This document shows, piece after piece, positions 21,184 to 31,468 of a stretch of 64,000 nucleotides of DNA. The position numbers were made by a program, and so were the translations under genes. How positions within the stretch are numbered: position 1 is the stretch's first letter; the number at the start of each line of letters is the position of its first letter. Below the pieces are notes generated by a model that made no database searches, was not told the DNA's origin, and saw only the letters and a list, made by a program, of their open reading frames with translations. Source of the stretch: Xestospongia muta (lineage: Eukaryota > Porifera > Demospongiae > Haplosclerida > Petrosiidae); contig OY848917.1 in the NCBI GenBank assembly GCA_963693285.1, forward strand, positions 126,501 through 190,500, in the 5' to 3' direction.

Positions 21184-22777
21184 ATGAAGTTACAGCTTTA
21201 TTTCTTGGTTTTGACAGCCTTCATTTTTTCTATGAGTGTTTCTTATGTCTCTGTCATTGATGATAATAATGGATCTACTAGCAGTAGAAATAATTGTGTT
21301 ACTTATCTTTATGAGCTAGAGACATCATTAAAATCTAATCCTCTCAATATAGAGAGTATTGATGATGGATTCTTCCCTCCTAACAGTGTCCTCTCCCTAT
21401 GGGTAACAGTTAATATCTACTACAATACATCTACTGAGAACCATGGTGTTATCACTACTCATCCATACAATGGACACTTAAATAATAACTCACCTGATGT
21501 TGTTTATTATTGGTATGGAACAGCACTGTTTTTGTCTTTTAGACCAGATGTACTTTTGAAGTTGAGTGGACTCTCTTTGTTTCTTCAAAATTCAACCAGA
21601 TTTGGAGTGACTAATATTGTTATAGATCCTCCTTGTGATACTGACATGATGTTACTGAAAAAACTAGTATTAAAGGTATGACAATTGTATTTATTGCATA
21701 TTTATGTTGTTGTATTTCATTGTATAGCTCCCACAGCTTTCATCATTTGAAAATAACATTCGTGGATATTCTAGTGAAAGTATAGATGATATTACTAGTT
21801 ATGGCAATTTTGTAACAGTTGGAATAGCTCATCAAATCTTCAGTGCAACATTGAGTATCTTAGTTCCATTCATATTCAACACCTTTGTGCATCCTTCTAT
21901 TTATATCAAAAGTTCCGAAGGCTCCACAAAGAACCTTTTATCAAAAAGTTTATTATGGGGATTTGTTTTTTCAAGCATTCTAGGATTAATTGGCATAATT
22001 ACATACAACTGTACTATAATTCATGAAGTGTCTAAAAATCCATATTGGTGGATTTTCTTGCCTGTTCCTGTACCTCTTGCATTCTTCCTTATTCTAGACA
22101 ATTTTGGGATGATTTGTTGCATAAATGCCTTCAGAAAATCTCTTTATAAACGCTTTATTGTTGCTGTCATAATAATAACTATGTTTGTCCGAATGGTGTC
22201 ATATCATAGTGGATGGATTATTTTTCTACTTATTACATATCCTCTTCAAGTGGGAACAGTGATTTTAATCTTTGTAACGTATTACTTTACCATTTCTTTT
22301 TCTTTTGCATCAATGACAGTGCTATGTTTAAGAAGAAGACGCAACCAAATATTGCCAGTTTACATTTTGTACATTGGGACCTATACTTTCTTGACTTTCT
22401 CTTTTTTTTTAACGATCTACTATATCTTTTTGGCTATATATCCACATGAAGATAGCATTACTAAATTTATACCATCTCTGCTACCTATGTTTTTCATAGG
22501 ATTCTGTTCTTGGATAGCTAAAAATATAATTTTTAAAGTGATTGATTATGACGAGGAGAACCAAGTTGGTCACAGCAATGAAAACCTACAGAATAACAAT
22601 AATAATGAAAACCCACAGAACAGCAATAATGAAAACCCACAGAACAGCAATAATGAAAATCCACATGAGAGCGAAATTGTAAATTCAATTGAAGATAACG
22701 AAAACACACCTCTACTCTCTGGCAACCAGTCAACAGTTACAAGAAGAACCAACTTATCAATAAACTCAAATACTTGA
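21184..22777 (+). CDS. Signal-peptide protein with about seven membrane segments, copy 2 (513 aa)
   Basis: Exon 1 is 21184-21675 (164 codons) and exon 2 is 21728-22777, with phase 0 at the junction, exactly as in the upstream paralog. The start ATG at 21184 precedes the leader MKLQLYFLVLTAFIFSMSV. The ectodomain is very close to copy 1 (the words SIDDGFFPPNSV and LWVTVNIYYNTSTENH are shared). The membrane half is clearly more diverged, yet keeps landmarks such as SYHSGWI, LLITYPLQVGTVIL and FIPSLLP. The cytoplasmic tail is about 30 residues longer because of a tandem repeat of an 8-residue Asn-rich unit (NENPQNSN, 22577-22672) that copy 1 lacks. Function is unknown. The pair is a tandem duplication in which the outside has been kept and the membrane and cytoplasmic parts have changed. 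Confidence 0.82.
22577..22672 (+). repeat. 24-nt coding tandem repeat in the copy-2 tail
   Basis: Three to four units of about 24 nt (aatgaaaacccacagaacag plus caat) encode NENPQNSN-like octapeptides in the predicted cytoplasmic tail. The first unit has extra Asn codons and the last is diverged (NENPHES). Copy 1 has no equivalent. Confidence 0.85.
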
Positions 22778-23291
22778 CCTTTGTATAGAGGAAGTACCAG
22801 TTTTTTAGATATTTACTGATATTATTAATGTAGATTATTTTGTACACATTGATTGATATTATTAAAAATGTTTGACAAATTCTTTGATTACTATTTCCTT
22901 AATTGTTAATATGTGTTAATTTTAATAACATGCGAGTTCAGTTTTCTCATGTATTGACATTACCTATGATGAGATGCTTTGCCAGACCTGTTACTGTTTA
23001 TATATGCATTCTGATCTGCCATCATATTTATGTTCAAAGAGGTTAATTTAATATGATGGCAGTTTGGATTATATTAATATTAAGGAACATTATCTGGTTT
23101 GGATGCATCCATACAAAATACAATAAAATATTCATGTTTATTATTACAACATTTGTGAAGTTGACATAATCCCACATTGATGCTAATTATTTAAAAAATA
23201 ATTTGTGAATCTTTTCACTCATTAGTTAGGATGTTCAAACAACGATATGTTATGATATGTCAGTTTAGTTGAGTTTATTTTATTTATTTAG
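22778..23291. other. Spacer before the pseudogene block
   Basis: AT-rich sequence with no supported gene, RNA or repeat structure. Confidence 0.5.
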
Positions 23292-23777
23292 GGGTATCCC
23301 TATTTCCTATTCCATATGTTTCTTAGACACACCTGTCCAACTTGTTAGGCCTAAAATTGTTAAGACTGTCTACAGTCATCAAATGAACTTAAAACCTCAA
23401 CCAGAACTACTAGTTCTCCAGAACCTACCAGAACATATGCACTACCATGTTATGCCCTTGTCCTATATAATCAGTTGGTCCTTCTCCACCAAGTACAAAT
23501 GAAACACCAGACTCTCCTTATGTCAGGTACTATCCTCAATACAGAACCATCTACCCAGTATAACTATCTGCTTCTTTATTAAACATTATTATTATTGTTA
23601 TTGTGATAGTCAAGGAGTTTTGACTCTAGTACATTTATATAAATATATATTATCATATTTTATAGTCTCTCAGTGCTCAGTCTCATTCTGGAACTCCTCA
23701 AGGTACTCCTAATGTGGTAACCTCTCAGTCATCTATAGTAAATCCATGTCCACAAGGCACACAATGCATGCTAATGT
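23292..23777 (+). pseudogene. Decayed copy of kinase exons 9-11
   Basis: The sequence follows the kinase gene from 16365 onward. An exon-9-like part after a preserved acceptor (near 23292) reads DTPVQLVRPKIVKT in one frame. An exon-10-like part (about 23460-23527, ending with the same ccttatgtcag and donor) is fused to it after loss of most of intron 9. An exon-11-like part (about 23667-23777) has substitutions in the donor region. Frame changes and missing bases make it non-coding as a whole. There is no kinase domain here, only the tail exons. Confidence 0.85.
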
Positions 23778-24020
23778 ATGTAACAGACATATTGGAAGAC
23801 ACCCCTTTCTTTGAATGAGATATGTTTGGTGCCACACCTTTTAACTCTGCTGTGAGACAAGTCACATGAATATCATGTGACTCATTTACCCAGCCCCTTC
23901 CACCTCCAGTAACAGACATATTTGGGTACACCCTTTTCTCTGAACGAGATATGTTCGGTGCCACACATTTTAATTCTGCTGTGAGACAAGTCACATGAAT
24001 ATCATGTGACTTTGTTTATC
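23778..24020 (+). pseudogene. Two tandem copies of the kinase terminal exon
   Basis: The last kinase exon and its immediate 3' flank appear twice in a row, starting at gtaacagacat near 23781 and again near 23911. Each runs through the same gctgtgagacaagtcacatg ending as the true stop region at 18040-18061. Intron 11, with its TIR element, is absent, so this copy either pre-dates that insertion or lost the intron. It is non-coding debris. Confidence 0.8.
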
Positions 24021-24156
24021 TACTAACTTGGCCATTATAACTCTGTAGTAATACATTTTAGCATTTTTCAGTGTATAATTGTTTTCTCACTATATTATAC
24101 ATTATCTCAGTACATGTACATGTACATGAAGTTGAACTATTTATTATGACCTCTTT

Positions 24157-24476
24157 CAATTTTGTTTATTGGAGCTTATCTTTTCTGGACAAAAACATAT
24201 TTTTTAATTGCCTATTATATAACATTAGCTACATATCAACATGAAGATGGTATCACTAAATTTATACCATCACTTCTACCTGTTGTTTCCATTGGATTCT
24301 GTACTTGGATAGCTAAGAACATCATTTTTAAAGTGATTGATTATGACAAGTTAAACCTGTCTGATTACAGCAATGATAAAGTATATGATAGGAAAATTGA
24401 GGAAGTACTTGAAGATAATGAGAACACACCTCTACAATCTGATTACAAAATAATGGCTACAGGAAGAAACAAATAA
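24157..24476 (+). pseudogene. C-terminal fragment of the seven-segment membrane gene
   Basis: Bases 24157-24476 match 19957-20290 of copy 1 closely, covering the last two membrane segments and the acidic tail through a stop codon. There is no upstream exon and no start. The join lies right after gacctctttc (about 24156), which in the source locus is at about 18220. About 1.7 kb of the source (the gene's 5' two-thirds) is therefore missing. Confidence 0.85.
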
Positions 24477-24825
24477 TTATTAGACTCAAGTGTTTGATCA
24501 TTGTATTGAGTTTTATTTGCTTTACTTTTTAGAGATTTTTAATAATAATTGTTGACATATGTTACACAACTTTCATTAGTTTTAACACAATTCACTTATA
24601 AAATAAGTCACATAATTATGATATGATTATTATTGAATCAGTGTTTCAATTATGACTCTAAAACTACATTTATTGGTCTATAGTTATTTTCTACACTATT
24701 ATACATCATCTCAATACATTTACATATACTTATTATGACCTCTTACCAAACATGTTGTTAATTAGGGCAACTAGTGAAGCCATACCCAAACATAATGTGG
24801 CTTGTTTGAGATATTTTACAAAAGT

Positions 24826-26313
24826 AAGTTTACCCTCATAACTGACCACAAACTTCTCACTGCAATTTTTGGCTCAAAGAAAGTAATTTCTTCTTTAGCT
24901 GCCGCTTGCTTACAGCAATGGGCACTTCTTCTTTTCAGATTATGATTACAATATTTTTTAAATCTACAGAAACTCATAGCAATGCTGATGGACTGTCAAG
25001 ACTTCCACTACACAACCAAGAAGTACTTGGTGAAACGAAGACAGTTACCATCTTCAATCTCACTCAGATTCAAGCCTTGCCAGTCACCTATAATCAAGTT
25101 CAGGCTGCAACCAGGCGTGATCCCATTCTTAGCAAGATTGTTAATTATGTGAGGAGGAGATGGCCAAAGCAAGTGCCAGATAACATTTCGACCATATCAA
25201 TCTAAGCAAGAAGAAATCACTATTGAAAGTGGATGTCTACTATGAGGTATTCGTGTCATTATTCCAAAAAGGCTACAAGATCGAATTCTACAGACACTTC
25301 ACCAGAGCCACCCAGGAGTCACTAGAATAAAAGCCATAGCTACAAGCTACATGTGGTGGTTGGGAATTGACAAGGATATTGAGAATGTAACAAAGTCATG
25401 TCTTCCTTGCCTTGAAAACAAATCACAATCACCCACTGCACCCTTACATTCTGGGTTATGGCCTACCACACCATGGAAAAGAATGCATGTCGATTTTGCA
25501 GGTCCTTTCCTGGATAAGATGTTCCTGGTAGTAGTGGATGCACACTCAAAATGGCCAGAAGTGATTCAAATGCCTTTAACAACTTCTTTGAAAACTATTG
25601 AACCACTCAGGACTCTCTTTACAAAGTACCGTCTCCCTGAACAACTAGTGTCAGACAACAGACCACAATTCACCTCTGAAGAATTTGCCAACTTTATAAA
25701 AGCTAATGGGATTAAGCATATTTGTAGTGCTCCTTATCACCTTCTACAAACAAGTTGGTAGAAAGATTTGTCCAAACTTTCAAGAGAGCCATGAAGATGT
25801 GCTCAAGATAAAAAACAAACCTCAATACTAGATTGTCACAGTTCTTGCTTAGTTATAGATCAACCCCTCAGACTACTACTAACATCTCTCCTGGAGAATT
25901 ATTTCTGCAACCAGAAAACGCATCATGATAAACATGTCAAGCAGAGACACTTTTCAAAAGGTCAATTTGTAATAGTGAAGGACTTCATTGCCCAGAAATG
26001 GATACTCGGAGAAATAGTGGATGTTACTGGACCACTGTCTTATTCAATTCAGATTGAGAATGGAAAGATAATTCGCTGGCATGTGGATCACATCAAATCT
26101 CCTTCAGTGATTACTGTCAACTCTCCTTCACAACCTTATACCAACGACACAATAGAATTTGATTGGTTTCCAACACCAGGTCTGACTGTTCTGAATCTAC
26201 ACCGGTCATTCAACAAGAACCTGTTCAAGAACCTTGTTACCAAGCCAACATCCTCCTTTACGTTATCAACTGAGGCTATTGTACTTAACAGGGGAGGAAA
26301 TGTGATATCTTAA
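24826..26313 (+). pseudogene. Broken Ty3/gypsy-type pol remnant (RNase H end, integrase)
   Basis: The 5' end reads KFTLITDHKLLTAIFGSKK, the RNase H region of gypsy-class reverse transcriptases. It continues after a break with AHSNADGLSRLP-like residues (24906-25205). The piece 25351-25761 carries the integrase zinc-binding end (SCLPCLENK) and part of the DDE core (HVDFAGPF, LVSDNRPQFTSEEF). A frameshift near 25741 moves the rest of the core to another frame. The piece 25975-26313 is the integrase C-terminal part (RWHVDHIKSP). At least three frame breaks, plus absence of the reverse transcriptase, protease and gag parts, show a dead, 5'-truncated copy. No 5' LTR is seen. Confidence 0.88.
26290..26303 (+). 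mobile_element. Polypurine tract and probable start of a 3' LTR
   Basis: A purine run (aggggaggaaa, 26290-26300) is followed directly by TG (tgtgatatct) just before the end of the pol frame. This is the usual arrangement at a Ty3/gypsy PPT/LTR junction. The far end of the LTR cannot be placed without a second copy. Confidence 0.5.
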
Positions 26314-28672
26314 AGAATAAAGTTGGCAGTTAGTATATAGTATAGACATTGTATTCTGGACATATTCTTATGTTGCCTATAGAGTGTATATTAGTGATGT
26401 TTTAATCAAGAAACAAAAAAATATGGTGACAGGCCCAAATTAAGCTGTACTCCATATAATTTCAGATATCTCCTAGAGGACCTCACCTACTAAATATAAT
26501 TAAAATAATACCACATTCTTTTCAATATGATTAAAGCATGCATGTACATTACCTGTGAGTTTACTCCACTTGTACTTGCAAATAGTATAATCTTTCTCTA
26601 CATTTCCTAACTTGCTGTTGTCTCCATTAGATCACTCACTATGTCTTCATTTTACTCTTCAGCTTCAGATTCAATCAATTCACTGTTGCTATCATTATCA
26701 TGAAGATCTTGAACATGATTTCTATAATTCATCTGCACTACTCTTGTACTCATCATTGCACTCTTTTACTGTTTAATTATCTTACTAAATTGAAACACTT
26801 GATTAATGTTACCACTATGCTGTTTTGAGAAAGCATTGTAAATACAAACCATATCAAAAAATAGCACTTAATATCACTGGCTAATTACAGCCAGTCACAG
26901 TATAGTGACTTGGTTTTTAATTAACATTCCTATGTCACATATTCATGACGAAGTCAAACATGGCACGTGTTTGCTTTTGTTTTAGCACTATTGTTCTAAT
27001 GAAAAAGTCAGCACGAATATTAAAACATCAACATGAATATGATTATTAATTTATCTCACACCTTTGAATATATTTTCCATTGTGCTAGTGTTAGTATGAA
27101 TATCATAACTGCTATTTATAATATTGTCAGTTCTAGTATTTAAGGTGAACGTGAAGGCTGATCAACTAGTTGTTTACAAAGTAAAGGAATTCTTCAATTC
27201 CAACTTGTTACAAAGAAGTTTAAGTGTTTGTATTTAAAACGAACTTATTACAAAGCTGCAGTCACAAACTATGGCTACTCCTTATAAAGGTCAATAAACA
27301 ATTTAGTAATGTGCTAAGATATATATCTATATCTATCTATCTATCTACTTATCTATTCACCTATCTATATGTACATATATGTATATATGCGTGTGTATGT
27401 GTGTGGATTTAAAGCAGGAAAAGATTAGAAATGCGTGTATAAAGCGTAGACAATGCATCACTTTTTTAGGTCAAATGGCAGTTACGCACTAGAGTTGCAA
27501 AGATAGGAAAGATTTTTTTTGGGTAAGTACACACAGGTTTTTGTGAAGCATATATATAGCATAGTAAACAGTAGAAGTCCTGGGATCTATTTATTGCCAG
27601 CTCTGCAGAAATTAAACAAAATACAGTGCCGTTTTGTGCACCGCTGGCAATCCCAAAAAATAATGTCAGCTTATTAAAAACTTATATATACAGTTTAAAA
27701 TACTTGTTTACAAATAGAGATTGTTGGACGGCATTTTTTGGCAATATACAGTCAACAAAGTTATTATTGTCTTATAGCCACAAACCTATTTGTAAAATTA
27801 TCATAATAAATAATACAAAAGCAATATATAGTAATCAAAAATTGGGGAAATAATTGTAAAAAAATTGTAAAATAGAATTGAGAAAACTCTTTGAATGGTT
27901 AAAATTATAACATAGCTGATGTAATACTTTATTAATAATAGTTCAATTAGGTGTAAAAGTACAGATATGACGTGTTTGGTCCATATTTGTACAAAATTAA
28001 TTTGCACATGACATTGTAATATCATTCATAGGTTCTTTGAGTTCAGTAAAAATATATTCATTATATTGTTTAGAGGTTAACTTTAATTATCACAGTTGTT
28101 GTTAGCAACAATATCAACAAAATCAAAGAAGACAAAATTAAAAATTAAATAAGAAAATTACTACTTTTTTGACTAGTCTTGTTAATGACATTTCATTGGA
28201 CAATATATTTTTATGTACATTATTTCCTTTTATTTTATAGATAGCTAAATTACATAGTATAACAATAACTTGTACTCAACATTTATTGGGAATTATATAC
28301 TAGTATGTGATTTAGAAGTAAACAATGTAATACTTTTTATTTTGCATATATTGCATACTGTATTCTTAGTGACAATGGATTGGTTAAATTAACCATACTT
28401 TCTTATAGTGATATACATGTTAACACAATTACTCTGGTAATGCCCCACAACTATATTATTGAAACCTTTCATTGCCTACAGGAATTTTAATTAAATCAAC
28501 ACAATAGAATTGTTGTTCCATAAAGATAATTAGTCTACTGGGTATATCCCCAAATGCCATAAACAAATAGTCGATAAATATTACCTACCCTACAAGTTCA
28601 GGATGTCTTTAGTTGTATATACAGGTAGTCCTTCATAGTATTGATCATTGTGTCTGAGAATATGTTAGTATA
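26314..28672. other. Gene-poor spacer between the retroelement relic and the caspase gene
   Basis: The sequence is AT-rich. The first part may be solo-LTR or 3' LTR sequence of the retroelement. A tcta/tatc microsatellite with tatg runs lies at about 27318-27400. Open frames at 27224-27412 and 27626-27853 look like chance ORFs, the first largely translated microsatellite. No RNA gene was recognised. Confidence 0.5.
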
Positions 28673-31468
28673 ATGAGTGATATAACAGCTATTGATGAAG
28701 AATGGATCATACAAGTGAAGGTAGTTAGTAACTGTTAGTATTAACTGCATAAATTGACAATGTATGCTGTCGTAATTAAAATTTTTGTTGGAAGTTGCAT
28801 TGGTTCTTACATTATAATAATGTATGTTGTCTAGAGAATAAGGAGGAATGTTATTCTATGAACACAACACCACGTGGTCTATGTTGTATAGTTAACAACG
28901 TCAACTTCGATAACCCTAGTCTACCAACACGAACTGGCAGTGATGAAGATGCAAGAAAAATGGAAGAACTATTCGGAGATTTTCTTAAGTTTGAGGTCAA
29001 ACAAGAAAGGAATGTTTCGAAAGATTATTTTCTTCATATACTTCACAAACTACAAAATGTAAATCACGAATCTTGCTCCGCTTTTGTTCTTGTTCTGCTA
29101 AGCCATGGCGATAGAGGAGGTGTGGTCTACTGCACTGATGGCGATCTTATTACAATCAAGGAAATTTCTGAGTATTTTACTGCTACAAATTGTCCTACGT
29201 TAAGTGGAAAACCGAAATTATTTTTCATCCAATCATGTAGAGGAGAACAAGTAAATGAAGTAGTGGAAACAAAATGGGAACCACAATCATATAACATTGT
29301 AAGTATGTCTACTGGTATAAAAGATGGTGGTGGTAGGGAAGTCTCTTTATCAACTGATGCTGGTACTAGTACACCAAATTGTGCTGACTTTGTATATTCA
29401 TTTGCCACAATTGATAACTGTGTGGCTATGAGAGACTCACAAACTGGAAGTTGGTATATTACAGAACTAGTTAATACTATCAGAGAATTTGCAGCAACAA
29501 AAGACCTGGCATTTATTTTAAGTCAAGTAACAAACAGAGTATCTAAGTACAGTCATCTTGGACAAACACAAGTTCCTGAAGTGACATTTCAATTGAGAAA
29601 GTCACTTTATTTCTTTCCTAGGTTAGAAATAGTAGAATGATGATATGTGAGACTTTCTATTAAAGTTATAAATAAGTGAAAATTATATATTTTTGTTCAA
29701 CAGATCAGAGGTGATATTCCATAGTTCTTTTTCAAGAAGTTATATTCCAGACTCAACAGCTTTAGTAGGTACAAAAGGTAGTATTGCATTTCCAATTAAA
29801 GTCACAGAAGAGACACAGCTCGATACATGTACTTCAAATATAAGTAAGCAGTTTTATAAATCATTACCATTATATGCACAAATAATATAACACATTTTAA
29901 TTAATGGTAATATAGTACTTAATACTGTCAGTATTAATACTTGCAAGTACTTTGATATCACTTAGGACAGGATACTGTAACTGATGTAGAACGGCAGAGT
30001 TACTGTATTATAATTGATAACATTCATGATGTAGCAGATATAACACTGAAAGAAGTCTTTAGTAACATACTTGGGTTTCACACAGAAATTTACTCTCATC
30101 TAAAACGTGAGGGCATACATCAACTGTTGATAGCAGTAGCAAAAGTTGATTATGAACAACTGAATTGTTTGTTAGTTGTCACACTTACTAAAGGCAAGAA
30201 AGGAAAATACATATATGGTGATGATGGAAGAAAGATAAGACTAAATGACATAGTTAGCCATTTTTGTAGTGAGTCAAGCACAACTTTGGCTAAAAGGCCA
30301 AAAATGTTTATAACTGAAACAATAGTTAGAGAAACACAACGAAGGGATAGTGTCCACTGCCAGGTTGATTCAGAGAACTCATACATTATTAAAGTTACTT
30401 ATTTTAATGAACAACCAGAAGAAACATTTATTCAACATATGCAGACTATTCTTCAATCAGGTCAACCTTGTACACTACAAGAATGTATCCAAACTACAAG
30501 AAACGTTTTTGAACAAAATGAAAACACACATGTGATCACTCATGGTACTTTGAAGGAACCATTCCTCTCTATGACTTTACAACAAAGATATATGACCTAT
30601 ATGTAAGTATATATTTAAAACTCCATTCACAAGGTTATTATTATCATTTTCTTTTAATTTGAATAGGCAAGAAGGTCTGCAATTAGGACAAGATCTTACA
30701 ATGGCTACATCTGTCTGGTTCAATATGAGAGATGCTGTTGTTAATAGTATTGAAGAAAACTTAAACAAAGTGACAGAGGTTTGTAATGACACTAGAAGAT
30801 CAAGAGTTGCTGGGGCCACAGTTTCCATTGCAGGAGGAGGGCTAGCCATCATTGGGTTAGCACTTCTACCACTTACGTTTGGTGCATCATTGGCACTTTC
30901 AGCAGTAGGAGCTGTGTTAGGAGTAGGTGGTGGTCTTACTTCACTTGGTGCTATAATATCAAAGACAGCTATACCTAAAGCCAAGCTTAAAAAACTCCAA
31001 GCAAGTATTGAAGTAGCAGCCGAAGTTGAAAAGCAACTTTGCAACCAAATAAATCAAATTGAAGACAGACTTGTGAAAATTACAGAAGAACATGAGGAAA
31101 ATCCAACTATGTCCAAACAAGAAATATTGCTATCTTTTGTACAAGGAGGAAAAATAGCTCGTGTAGGAGTCCTAACTGTTAGATTTGGTGTTACTGGTGC
31201 ACAGGTTTCTCGTTTTGGTTCAGCAGCACTTCGAGGAGGCCTTTTTGGTTTAAGATTTGGTGGAGCTGCTGTTAGAGGAACTATTGCTTTAGTAGGTGGT
31301 GCAATATCAATTTTAATACTGCCATTAGATATCTTTGAGCTAGTGCAAAATGCACGTAAATTGCATCGAAAATCTCAGAGTGTTGTTGAAAGGCCATTTT
31401 GTGAATTATTACAGCAAATTCAAAGGCAATCATCTGAAGATAAGGAACCAAGCAGTAGTTCACAATAA
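28673..31468 (+). CDS. Caspase / pseudocaspase / APOL-like fusion protein, 5 exons, 803 aa
   Basis: Exons: 28673-28720, 28837-29621, 29704-29843, 29966-30602, 30667-31468 (2412 nt, all phases close). The prodomain is about 20 residues. The first caspase domain (about 21-277) starts CYSMNTTPRG, has Arg48, catalytic His106 in LLSHG and Cys150 in QSCRGE, an Asp-containing linker, GSWYITEL, and ends with LYFFP as classical caspases do. A 48-residue linker follows. Residues about 335-535 form a second caspase-like fold (YCIIIDNIHD, YIYGDDGRKIRLNDIVSHF, AKRPKMFI) in which neither the SHG His nor the QACxG Cys is present, so it should be inactive, as in cFLIP. Residues about 545-770 resemble apolipoprotein L: an amphipathic N-part, a Gly/Ala/Leu hairpin (584-634, with LALLPLTFGASLALS), a charged helical stretch, then a second Gly-rich hydrophobic segment (about 703-755). 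Exon 1 and the second acceptor (tagag/AAT) are the least certain. Polyadenylation signals lie at 31514 and 31547. Confidence 0.85.
29622..29703 (+). promoter_or_regulatory. Short retained-intron candidate giving a caspase-only isoform
   Basis: This 82-bp intron starts with the weak donor AG/GTTAGA directly after the natural caspase end (YFFP). If retained, translation reads six more residues (RLEIVE) and stops at 29640, giving a 283-residue ordinary caspase. If spliced, the frame continues into the pseudocaspase and APOL-like parts. Confidence 0.55.

Noticed and set aside
22533..22752. Antisense Phe/Ser/Leu-repeat frames opposite the copy-2 tail
   Set aside because: Shadow of the coding Asn-rich repeat on the plus strand.
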